Shown here piece after piece: positions 8,243 to 15,224 of a stretch of 64,000 nucleotides of DNA; the first letter of the stretch is position 1, and every line of letters starts with the position of its first letter. A model generated the notes under the pieces. It was not told where the DNA came from. It made no database searches and saw only the letters and a list, made by a program, of their open reading frames with translations. Both the position numbers and the translations under genes were made by a program. Source of the stretch: an uncultured Eubacteriales bacterium (GTDB lineage: Bacteria > Bacillota > Clostridia > Oscillospirales > Acutalibacteraceae); contig CASFQZ010000085.1 in NCBI GenBank assembly GCA_949296825.1, forward strand, positions 70,822 to 134,821, read 5' to 3'.

Positions 8243-9181
8243 TTATTGTTCGGCAAGCTGCTCGCACAGCCATTTTTTGATATCGCTGTAAACAATATCT
8301 TTGTCGTCTTCATTGAGAATTTCGTGCCGGTCACCCGGATAAAGGATGACCGTCGGCTCATTGCCCGCCTTTTCCAGTGCATCCACGGTTTTCAGAACGC
8401 CTTTGCCGTTGCTGCCGACCGGGTCCTTTGCGCCGGAGATCAATAGAATCGGGAAATCCACTGGCACCTTGAACGCCCAGTCCGGATGACTGACCTTGAG
8501 CATAATCGTCGCCAGATCACGGAAACCGCCAACCTTCAGCGGGAAGCCGCAATAGGGGTCTGCGCGGTAATTCTCGCGGTTCTCCACATTGCGGGAAAGC
8601 CAGGCGTATTCATCGTTTTCATCGCGGAACGCCTGATTGTACATTTTGTTATTCAACGCAAACAAATCGACCTTATCGCTGTCGGCGCCGAGCTTTTCCA
8701 CCAGTTTATCCAGCGGCGCCTTTGCCAGCACCGCCGCGCCGATGATATTGCCGGTGCCGCAGAAAATAGCGCCGCTCAGCTCATATCCGAAGACCGCGCA
8801 GTATTGCCGCGCCAACAAAGAACCCATGCTGTGCCCAAACAGAAAGTACGGCAGCTCAGGATAACGTTTTTTCATGATACGATAGAGGATGTGCATATCG
8901 TCAATCATGCGCACATCGCCGTTTTCGTCCGCAAAACAGCCAAGCTCTTCCATCGCATTGACGCTCTTACCGTGCCCAAGATGATCGTTGCCAACGACCA
9001 CAAAGCCGCAGCCAACCAGGAAGCGCGCGAAATCATCATATCGCTCGATATGCTCGCAAACACCGTGCGCAATTTGCAGTACGCCGACAGGCTGGACTTC
9101 CTCGTCCTTCCAAATCAACGTATGAATTTTGTTTTTTCCGGTCGAGGAATTGAAATATGCCTCGCTTACCGTAATCGCCAT
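8243..9181 (-). CDS. Alpha/beta hydrolase, monoacylglycerol lipase/lysophospholipase type
   Basis: 312 residues. The nucleophile elbow is GHSMG (about residue 100, preceded by PYFLF). The probable acid is in ISGAKDPVG and the catalytic histidine in PGDRHEIL near the C-terminus. This is the Hydrolase_4 family, which cleaves monoacylglycerols, lysophospholipids or related esters. No signal peptide is seen, so a cytoplasmic enzyme. The ATG at 9181 has GAGGA eight bases upstream. It sits 17 bases after an alpha-glucosidase gene and 25 before galT, so it is probably cotranscribed; its link to sugar use is unexplained and may be deacylation of an esterified sugar or lipid. Confidence 0.85.
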   Translation of the reverse strand: MAITVSEAYFNSSTGKNKIHTLIWKDEEVQPVGVLQIAHGVCEHIERYDDFARFLVGCGFVVVGNDHLGHGKSVNAMEELGCFADENGDVRMIDDMHILYRIMKKRYPELPYFLFGHSMGSLLARQYCAVFGYELSGAIFCGTGNIIGAAVLAKAPLDKLVEKLGADSDKVDLFALNNKMYNQAFRDENDEYAWLSRNVENRENYRADPYCGFPLKVGGFRDLATIMLKVSHPDWAFKVPVDFPILLISGAKDPVGSNGKGVLKTVDALEKAGNEPTVILYPGDRHEILNEDDKDIVYSDIKKWLCEQLAEQ

Positions 9182-9198
9182 TGGAAATCCTCCCTTTC

Positions 9199-10881
9199 TT
9201 ACTCAAACAGATATACGCGGGTCTCGTACGGGCGCAAAACGCAGCCGCCGGCAACAGCCGTTGGGTCATCGTAGTTGCAGATCATACATTTGCCAAAGCT
9301 CAAATCATAGGCGGGCGGCGCGGTGAATGTAATGTTCTTTTCGCTGAACGAACAGATTACCAGCATCCGCTTGCCCTCATAGGTTCTGCCATAGCAATAT
9401 AAATCGTCCCGCTCGTGATAGTATTCGGTGTAATCGCCGTAGATCACGATTTCATTCTCTTTGCGGAATTTCAGAAGCTTGCGGTAGAAGTTCAGGATTG
9501 AATCGGGATCCTCCTGCGCTTCTTTGACATTGATCTCGGTATAATTCGGGTTGATGGGGAACCAGGGCTTGTCGGCAGAGGTAAATCCGGCGTTTTTCTC
9601 ATCAGACCACTGAACCGGCGTACGGGCGTTGTCGCGGGACGCATACGCCGCCAGCTTCATCACTGTTTCGTCCTTCACACCGAAGGAGCGCGCCATATGA
9701 TAAATGTTTTTGGTCGAAACATCCTCATACTGGTTAATGTCCTTCAGCCCGATATTGGTCATGCCGATTTCCTGTCCCTGATAAATAAAGGGCGTACCGC
9801 TCTGGCAGATATACATGACCGCCAGCATTTTTGCGCTTTCCTTGCGGTATTTCAGACTGCCATAGCGATTGACCACCCGCGGCTGATCGTGGTTTTCGAT
9901 ATAAAGGGCGTTCCACGCCTTGCCGTAAAGCTGTTTCTGCCAGTTGGTATAAACTGTTTTCAGCTTTTTGAGGTTAAAGGGCATTTTAATCCAGCTGACG
10001 AACATGCAGTCCGCCTCCATATGCTGGAAATGGAACATCATATTCAGCTCCTGCTCGTCTCCCTCGGAGATATGCTTGAGCGCACGCTTTGGGGTCATCA
10101 TCGGCGCCTCACCGATGGTCACACAGTCATATTTACCCCATACGTCCTTAAACTCCATCAGGTACTCGTGAAGATGGGGACCGTCGATATAATGCTCCAC
10201 CCCGGCGGCGACGGGCAGCGGAAAACCATCCGGCAGTCCTTCGCGCTTGGAAATAAAGGTAATCACATCCTCACGGAAGCCGTCCACGCCCATATCCAGC
10301 CAGAATTTCATAATATCCTTGACCTCGGCGCGAACCTTGGGATTGTCCATGTTCAGATCCGGCTGCTCGGTGGCGAACAGATGCAGATAATACTCATCCC
10401 GTTCCGGCACATATTGCCAGCCGGGACCGGCAAAGGTCGAGCGCCAGTCATTGGGCGGCAGCTTATTGTTCATCCTGCCCTTGCGCCAGATATAATAATC
10501 GCTGTAAGGATTGTCTTTTCCTTTTTTGCTTTCAAGGAACCACGGATGCTGGTCGGAGGTATGATTAACGACCAAATCCATAATCACCCGCAGCCCCCGC
10601 TTGTGCGCGCCGTCCAGCACAGCTTTAAAATCCTCCATCGTACCGTACTCGGGCGCAATATTGCGATAATCGGCGATGTCATAGCCGTAGTCCTTCTGCG
10701 GCGAAACATAAAGAGGAGAAAACCAGATCGCATCCACGCCAAGGCTTTTGATATAATCGAGTTTAGACAAAATGCCTTTCAAATCGCCGATGCCGTCCCC
10801 GTTGCCATCACAAAAGCTGCGGGGCCAGACCTGATAGACCGCCATTTCCTTATACCATGCTTTTTTTATCGAATTTGCCAT
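9199..10881 (-). CDS. GH13 alpha-glucosidase (oligo-1,6-glucosidase type)
   Basis: 560 residues, full GH13_31 length. The N-terminus has the QVWPRSFCDGNGDGIGD calcium and barrel motif. The conserved regions follow: DLVVNHTSDQH, GVDGFREDVI with nucleophile D205, TIGEAPM with the acid/base Glu (about 265) and ENHDQPR with the third carboxylate. The residue after the nucleophile is Val; in this family Val there is linked to alpha-1,6 specificity (isomaltose, panose), while Ala or Thr favours alpha-1,4. The specificity is therefore an inference from one residue. Cytoplasmic, no signal peptide. The ATG follows GGAGGG. First gene of the operon with the hydrolase and galT, with a good promoter upstream. 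Confidence 0.93.
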   Translation of the reverse strand: MANSIKKAWYKEMAVYQVWPRSFCDGNGDGIGDLKGILSKLDYIKSLGVDAIWFSPLYVSPQKDYGYDIADYRNIAPEYGTMEDFKAVLDGAHKRGLRVIMDLVVNHTSDQHPWFLESKKGKDNPYSDYYIWRKGRMNNKLPPNDWRSTFAGPGWQYVPERDEYYLHLFATEQPDLNMDNPKVRAEVKDIMKFWLDMGVDGFREDVITFISKREGLPDGFPLPVAAGVEHYIDGPHLHEYLMEFKDVWGKYDCVTIGEAPMMTPKRALKHISEGDEQELNMMFHFQHMEADCMFVSWIKMPFNLKKLKTVYTNWQKQLYGKAWNALYIENHDQPRVVNRYGSLKYRKESAKMLAVMYICQSGTPFIYQGQEIGMTNIGLKDINQYEDVSTKNIYHMARSFGVKDETVMKLAAYASRDNARTPVQWSDEKNAGFTSADKPWFPINPNYTEINVKEAQEDPDSILNFYRKLLKFRKENEIVIYGDYTEYYHERDDLYCYGRTYEGKRMLVICSFSEKNITFTAPPAYDLSFGKCMICNYDDPTAVAGGCVLRPYETRVYLFE

Positions 10882-10922
10882 ACATACACCCTCCGTCCAG
10901 GTAATATCTGTACTATTTTACA

Positions 10923-10951
10923 ATTTTAACAGCATTTTCCCCGTTTGTAAA
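10923..10951 (-). promoter_or_regulatory. Promoter of the alpha-glucosidase/galT operon
   Basis: TTTACA (10951-10946), 17-base spacer, TAAAAT (10928-10923) on the minus strand, about 40 bases before the start codon. Confidence 0.6.
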
Positions 10952-10983
10952 GAGCGCAAAACAAATTTACAAAAAAAGAGGAC

Positions 10984-11019
10984 AAAAAAACAGACGGTAT
11001 CCCGTGGGAAAACCGTCTG
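10984..11019 (-). terminator. Terminator of the 42-residue protein gene
   Basis: Minus strand: CAGACGGT/ACCGTCTG stem followed by seven T. It lies 15 bases after the stop codon of the small gene. Confidence 0.85.
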
Positions 11020-11033
11020 CATTTTATCATCCA

Positions 11034-11162
11034 TTACATACCGAACAAAGCCAGGATCTTATCATAAAGCTGGAACAGGACAGCCCAGAGAAGCTCAAAG
11101 AAGCTGGTCACGGTGATCGGCTCACCTTCGCCGGTGATGGTCGGGATAGAATCCAAATTCAT
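11034..11162 (-). CDS. Small 42-residue protein of unknown function
   Basis: A gene too short for most gene finders, but with every expression signal: promoter TTGACA-16-TATAAT at 11199-11226, GTAGGAGG seven bases before ATG 11162, a stop at 11034, and a rho-independent terminator right after. The product begins MNLDSIPTITGEGEPITV and ends with a hydrophobic stretch rich in Phe, Leu and Trp (about residues 20-42, around FELLWAVLF). It could be a short transmembrane or amphipathic helix. There is no cleavable signal peptide and no cysteine pattern. I do not recognise the family. A membrane-associated regulator, a toxin-like peptide or a signalling peptide are all open. It is transcribed alone between two carbohydrate operons. 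Confidence 0.75.
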   Translation of the reverse strand: MNLDSIPTITGEGEPITVTSFFELLWAVLFQLYDKILALFGM

Positions 11163-11198
11163 GGAAAAACCTCCTACGTCTAATTTATGTACAATCAT

Positions 11199-11226
11199 AT
11201 TATACGCTCTTCCTTTATACTGTCAA
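11199..11226 (-). promoter_or_regulatory. Strong sigma-A promoter of the 42-residue protein gene
   Basis: TTGACA (11226-11221), 16-base spacer, TATAAT (11204-11199), both hexamers perfect. Confidence 0.85.
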
Positions 11227-11369
11227 GAGCAAAAAGGAAAATTTAACATTTTTGCAACAAGAAAAACAAATAAAAAACGACGGCATTTTGCGGCGCTTTT
11301 CATAAAAAACTTTTTGCCTCTTGCTAAGAATTAGAAGATATGATACCATATTTCAAAGGAGGTGATCCC

Positions 11370-13601
11370 GTGCGAAACCATTTTTCTGTAAATACTGTGG
11401 CGCATGACGGCAGCGCTGAAGCAAAAAAAGCTGCGGAGCTGCTGCGCACGGAGCTGCATTGCCGCACCGGCAAGAAGCCGCAGCTTTGTCTGCCCGGCGA
11501 AATCCGGCTGGAAATTGATCCTGCGATTTCAGATCCGGACGCATACCGCATTGAGGGGAATCGCAGTTTTATTTTTCGCGCCAAGGGGCTGCGCGGTCTT
11601 GTTTACGCCATCGGTCTGTTTCTTCGCCGGACAGAATACGAAAACGGCGAGATTTATCTGATCGACGATATTACCGGCAGTTACACCCCCTATATGTCTG
11701 TCCGCGGTCATCAGCTGGGCTATCGCACAACGCCGAACGCCTATGACGCGTGGTCACTCACCGACTATGAGCGGTATTATCTGGATATGATGTATTTCGG
11801 CTGTAACACCGTAGAGCACATTCCCTCAGAAGGAACGCAGCGAAAGAACCGACTGATGCGCTATGAACCGGAGGAGCTTTGCGCAAAGGCTTCCGCGCTG
11901 GCAAAGGAGTGGGAGCTGGATGTATCGCTATGGTATCCGAATGCGGAAAAAACGCTGGAAGAGGCGTTGGAAAATCGCCGGAAGGTATTTCGCAGAATGC
12001 CGGAAATTAACACGGTTTTTCCGCCGGGCGGCGACCCCGGCGATCTTTACGCCGACGAATTTATCCACCGTGTCGAGGAAATTTCACGCCTGTTAAAGCG
12101 ATACCACCCGCAGGCAAAAATGTTTCCTTCCGCCCAGGCGCCGCACCAATACCCGGATTGGGGGGAGGTGTTCCTGCGGGAAATGGAAAAAATGCCGTCA
12201 TTGATCGACGGCGTGATTCTCGGTCCGAACCGCGCCATGGATCTGGACGAGCTGCGTATGCGTCTGCCGGAGGAATATCCGATTCGCTTGTATCCGGATA
12301 TCACCCATAATGTGCGAAGTGAATACCCTGTCCATTTTGACCGCAACGACTGGCATTTCGCCTGGGCAATCGCCGAAAGCCGTGAATGCGTCAATCCCCG
12401 TCCGCGTGAATACCGGCGGATCCATCGTCTGACGCGAGGGTACGTCATCGGAAGCGTCAGTTATTCCGAAGGAGTCAACGACGACCTGAACAAGATGATC
12501 TGGTCGGATATGGATTATTTCGGCGAGATCGATCTGCGGCAGAGTGTTGCGGATTATGTGCGGCTGTTTTTCCCGGGAAGCGATATTGCGCTTTTAACCG
12601 ACGCCATATTCGGGCTGGAGGAAAATTGGAATACCGACCCGGCGGAAGGCGGCTGCATTGAAAGCACCTGTCAAAAGTGGCTCCTTGCCGGTGAAAAAAA
12701 CCCGGAGCTTCGGAAGAACTGGAGATATGTACTGCATTTGTTCCGGGCGAGCTGTGATCTTCTCATTCAAAAACGACGGAGATTCGAGCTATCTCTGCTG
12801 CGGGAAGCGCGAGCGCTTCTGGAAAAAGGCAGCCTCGCGCAAAGCCGCGCGGTTTTACAGCGGGAGTTTGACGCCGAATATACCGCTCTGCGGGGAAAAT
12901 TAGAGGAGTACGCCGCCTTTCTGTTTCAAGCCATTGGCTACCAGACGGACGTAGCGCGCTATTGCGGAGATTCCTGGGAGCGGGGCGCTACGCTGGAAAC
13001 CATTGATCTGCCGCTTACCGACCGGGCGTATTTGCTGCATCGATTCTCTCTTGCGGACACCATGCAGGAGGAAAAGCGCCTGCCTTATCTATTGGATGTC
13101 ATTCACCGCACCGAAACGGAAAAGGACGAGTACTATTATTCCGTCGCGCGAAACGGACTTGCGGAAACCGGCACCATGCAGCAGGGAGAGGTCTATTTGA
13201 ACTTTCGGGGTGACAATCCCGCCGTCAACAACGGCAGCGCGCCGATGAGCATTTTAAGCGTTTATGATAACTTTACCTTTGCCTGCAAGGTCAGCGGGCT
13301 GACCGCGCCGTCAGACTATGAGATTCGCGTCGTATATCTGGACAAAAGAAGCGAAAAGGCGACCCGTCATACCGTTTTGTTCAACGGCGAAATCCTGTAC
13401 CAGGGGACGCAGTTCGGCGAAGAGGATTTGGACTATGATCAGAAGTTTTTGACCAAAGGCTTTGTCAGCGCAGTCTACCTGCTCCCCCGACGGCTTTTGC
13501 GCGGCGGATGCGGACTGCTGGAGCTCAAAGAAGATACCATGGGCGTTATGTTTTCAGAAATCATAATCAAAAAAAGAGGGCTGAGCGATGAAGATAAATA
13601 A
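11370..13601 (+). CDS. Glycoside hydrolase-like protein (beta-hexosaminidase-like fold), large cytoplasmic
   Basis: 743 residues. The start is GTG at 11370, seven bases after a perfect AAAGGAGG, not the ATG at 11340 that lies before the ribosome site. Residues 1-110 resemble the small alpha/beta domain that precedes the barrel of GH20/GH84/GH67 enzymes (substrate-proximal sequence GLRGLVYAIGLFLRR). A barrel follows from about residue 115, with SVRGHQLGYRTTPNAYD and a DGVILGPNR strand. The last 150 residues look like a beta-sandwich. No signal peptide is seen. I cannot name catalytic residues with certainty or the family number. It overlaps by 14 bases the ceramidase-like gene, so both are made together and may act on one glycolipid or amino-sugar substrate. 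Confidence 0.65.
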   Translation: MRNHFSVNTVAHDGSAEAKKAAELLRTELHCRTGKKPQLCLPGEIRLEIDPAISDPDAYRIEGNRSFIFRAKGLRGLVYAIGLFLRRTEYENGEIYLIDDITGSYTPYMSVRGHQLGYRTTPNAYDAWSLTDYERYYLDMMYFGCNTVEHIPSEGTQRKNRLMRYEPEELCAKASALAKEWELDVSLWYPNAEKTLEEALENRRKVFRRMPEINTVFPPGGDPGDLYADEFIHRVEEISRLLKRYHPQAKMFPSAQAPHQYPDWGEVFLREMEKMPSLIDGVILGPNRAMDLDELRMRLPEEYPIRLYPDITHNVRSEYPVHFDRNDWHFAWAIAESRECVNPRPREYRRIHRLTRGYVIGSVSYSEGVNDDLNKMIWSDMDYFGEIDLRQSVADYVRLFFPGSDIALLTDAIFGLEENWNTDPAEGGCIESTCQKWLLAGEKNPELRKNWRYVLHLFRASCDLLIQKRRRFELSLLREARALLEKGSLAQSRAVLQREFDAEYTALRGKLEEYAAFLFQAIGYQTDVARYCGDSWERGATLETIDLPLTDRAYLLHRFSLADTMQEEKRLPYLLDVIHRTETEKDEYYYSVARNGLAETGTMQQGEVYLNFRGDNPAVNNGSAPMSILSVYDNFTFACKVSGLTAPSDYEIRVVYLDKRSEKATRHTVLFNGEILYQGTQFGEEDLDYDQKFLTKGFVSAVYLLPRRLLRGGCGLLELKEDTMGVMFSEIIIKKRGLSDEDK

Positions 13602-15171
13602 GTGGCTGAAATTTGGTCTGTTTGCAGGGGCGACTGCGGCGGCAATCCCGCTGATCCGAGAAAAGCTGAAAACCCCGGCAGGCAAAAAGTTCTTATATGA
13701 AACCGCCGATCATGCCGCGAGCGGACTTTGCTCCGCCATCGGCATGGCACTGCCGGACGGAAAAAAAGGCGATATACTTGATTTTGACCCAAACCTGCCG
13801 CTGCCCGGCACCGATTGCTTTTTAACGGAAAAAGCACCGAACGCCCGGTGGGAGCTGGGCTTTGCCAAGGCGAGCCTTTTACCGGAGGATGTCACGGCGG
13901 AAAAATACTATATCGGCGGTTATCTCGCCTATCCGCCCAATGTGGCGGAAGGCGTGCTGGATGATCAGATGATTCGTGCCGTCGCCCTTTCGGACGGCAG
14001 CGGCAGAGGCGTCGCCGTTTTTGCCGTGATCGACTGCGTCGGCATTTCCAACCACGACATCAACGACATCCGCGCCCGCCTCGCCGGGTTCTGCGAAGAA
14101 AATCAAATTATCAGCATAAATATCAGCGCCACCCATTCCCATTCCTGCATCGATACCATGGGAATCTGGGGCGAATTGACCACGGCTCTCAAGGTTAACC
14201 CGGGCAAGCTCAAACGGGAGGAAACCGACTTTGTATCCGGAAGAAACGAAGCCTTTATGGAAAATCTGAAGCAGACCGCCTGCCGAATCATCCGCGCTGC
14301 GGCGGAAAACAGAAAGCCCGGCGTTCTCGCCCATGCCGTGCAGGACGGCAGCCGGTTTGTGCGGGATAAGCGCCCGCCGGAAGTAATGATGACAGAGATC
14401 CATTCCTTCCTCTTTACGCCGGATGACGGCAGTCCGGCAACCCGCGCAGTGGTAATGGCGGCGCACCCGACCCAGTTCGGCGGCAGCAACAAAATCATCA
14501 GCGCCGACTATCCTTATTACCTGTGTGAGGAAATTGAAAAAAACGGCGAAAACGCTTTATTTTTCCAGGGAGCACAGCTTGCCATTGCCACCGAGCGAAG
14601 CGGCAACGTGCCGGAGGGGCTGAGCCGCACGGAAAGCATCCAGGAATACGGCAGAGCTGTCGGTAAATTCTGTCTTGCGGCAGAAATGCAGCCGGTGGAG
14701 CCAATTTTGAATATCACCGGCAAAAAAATCCTGATCCGGGTGACCAACCGGATTTTTGGTCTTTTGGCAAAGCTGCAGGTTATTGACAATGACATGCTCG
14801 AAGGCGACGATGACGGGCAGCTCCTGATTGTCAGCGAGATCGGTTATGCCGAGCTGGGAAAAGAAATCAAGCTCGCGCTGCTGCCTGGTGAGGTTGCGCC
14901 GGAAATCGTCCGCGGCGGATGTTTCGACGCCGCCGAGAGCTATGACGGGACCTCCTGGCAGTTCGCGCCGCTGGAGGAGATTGCCGGCGGACAATTGATC
15001 GTTCTCGGACTTTGCAACGATGAAATCGGCTATATCATTCCGGACAATGATTTCGGCTCCATTGTCGCACCATTACACTATGAGGAAAGTGTATCCGCCG
15101 GTAAGCATACCGCCTCCAAGCTGGTCAAGGAATTCACCTCGCTGCTGAAGAATCTGCCAAAAGCACAGTGA
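13588..15171 (+). CDS. Neutral/alkaline ceramidase-like hydrolase with N-terminal anchor
   Basis: 527 residues. A short hydrophobic N-terminal segment (about 6-24, LKFGLFAGATAAAIPL) could be an anchor or signal. The body follows the neutral ceramidase N-terminal domain: ISATHSHSC (zinc-ligand histidines, about residue 178-186), AAHPTQFGG, and near the end GLCNDEIGYIIPDNDF, matching the ceramidase pattern around an Asn-Asp and Tyr. Neutral ceramidases split ceramide into sphingosine and fatty acid with a zinc site. The protein lacks most of the usual C-terminal domain, and other amide substrates are possible. The ATG is eight bases after GAGGG and overlaps the upstream glycosidase-like gene. 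A strong terminator follows. Confidence 0.75.
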   Translation: MKINKWLKFGLFAGATAAAIPLIREKLKTPAGKKFLYETADHAASGLCSAIGMALPDGKKGDILDFDPNLPLPGTDCFLTEKAPNARWELGFAKASLLPEDVTAEKYYIGGYLAYPPNVAEGVLDDQMIRAVALSDGSGRGVAVFAVIDCVGISNHDINDIRARLAGFCEENQIISINISATHSHSCIDTMGIWGELTTALKVNPGKLKREETDFVSGRNEAFMENLKQTACRIIRAAAENRKPGVLAHAVQDGSRFVRDKRPPEVMMTEIHSFLFTPDDGSPATRAVVMAAHPTQFGGSNKIISADYPYYLCEEIEKNGENALFFQGAQLAIATERSGNVPEGLSRTESIQEYGRAVGKFCLAAEMQPVEPILNITGKKILIRVTNRIFGLLAKLQVIDNDMLEGDDDGQLLIVSEIGYAELGKEIKLALLPGEVAPEIVRGGCFDAAESYDGTSWQFAPLEEIAGGQLIVLGLCNDEIGYIIPDNDFGSIVAPLHYEESVSAGKHTASKLVKEFTSLLKNLPKAQ

Positions 15172-15182
15172 AAAACAAAAAA

Positions 15183-15220
15183 TAGCGCCGCCTGAAGCTG
15201 CTGTTTCAGGCGGCGTTTTT
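15183..15220. terminator. Bidirectional terminator between convergent genes
   Basis: Stem CGCCGCCTGAA/TTCAGGCGGCG with T5 on the plus strand and T6 on the minus strand. It serves the ceramidase-like gene and probably the dockerin gene, whose stop codon is at 15225. Confidence 0.85.
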
Positions 15221-15224
15221 ATTG

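Noticed and set aside
9697..10929. 410-codon open frame on the plus strand
   Set aside because: Antisense to the GH13 alpha-glucosidase.
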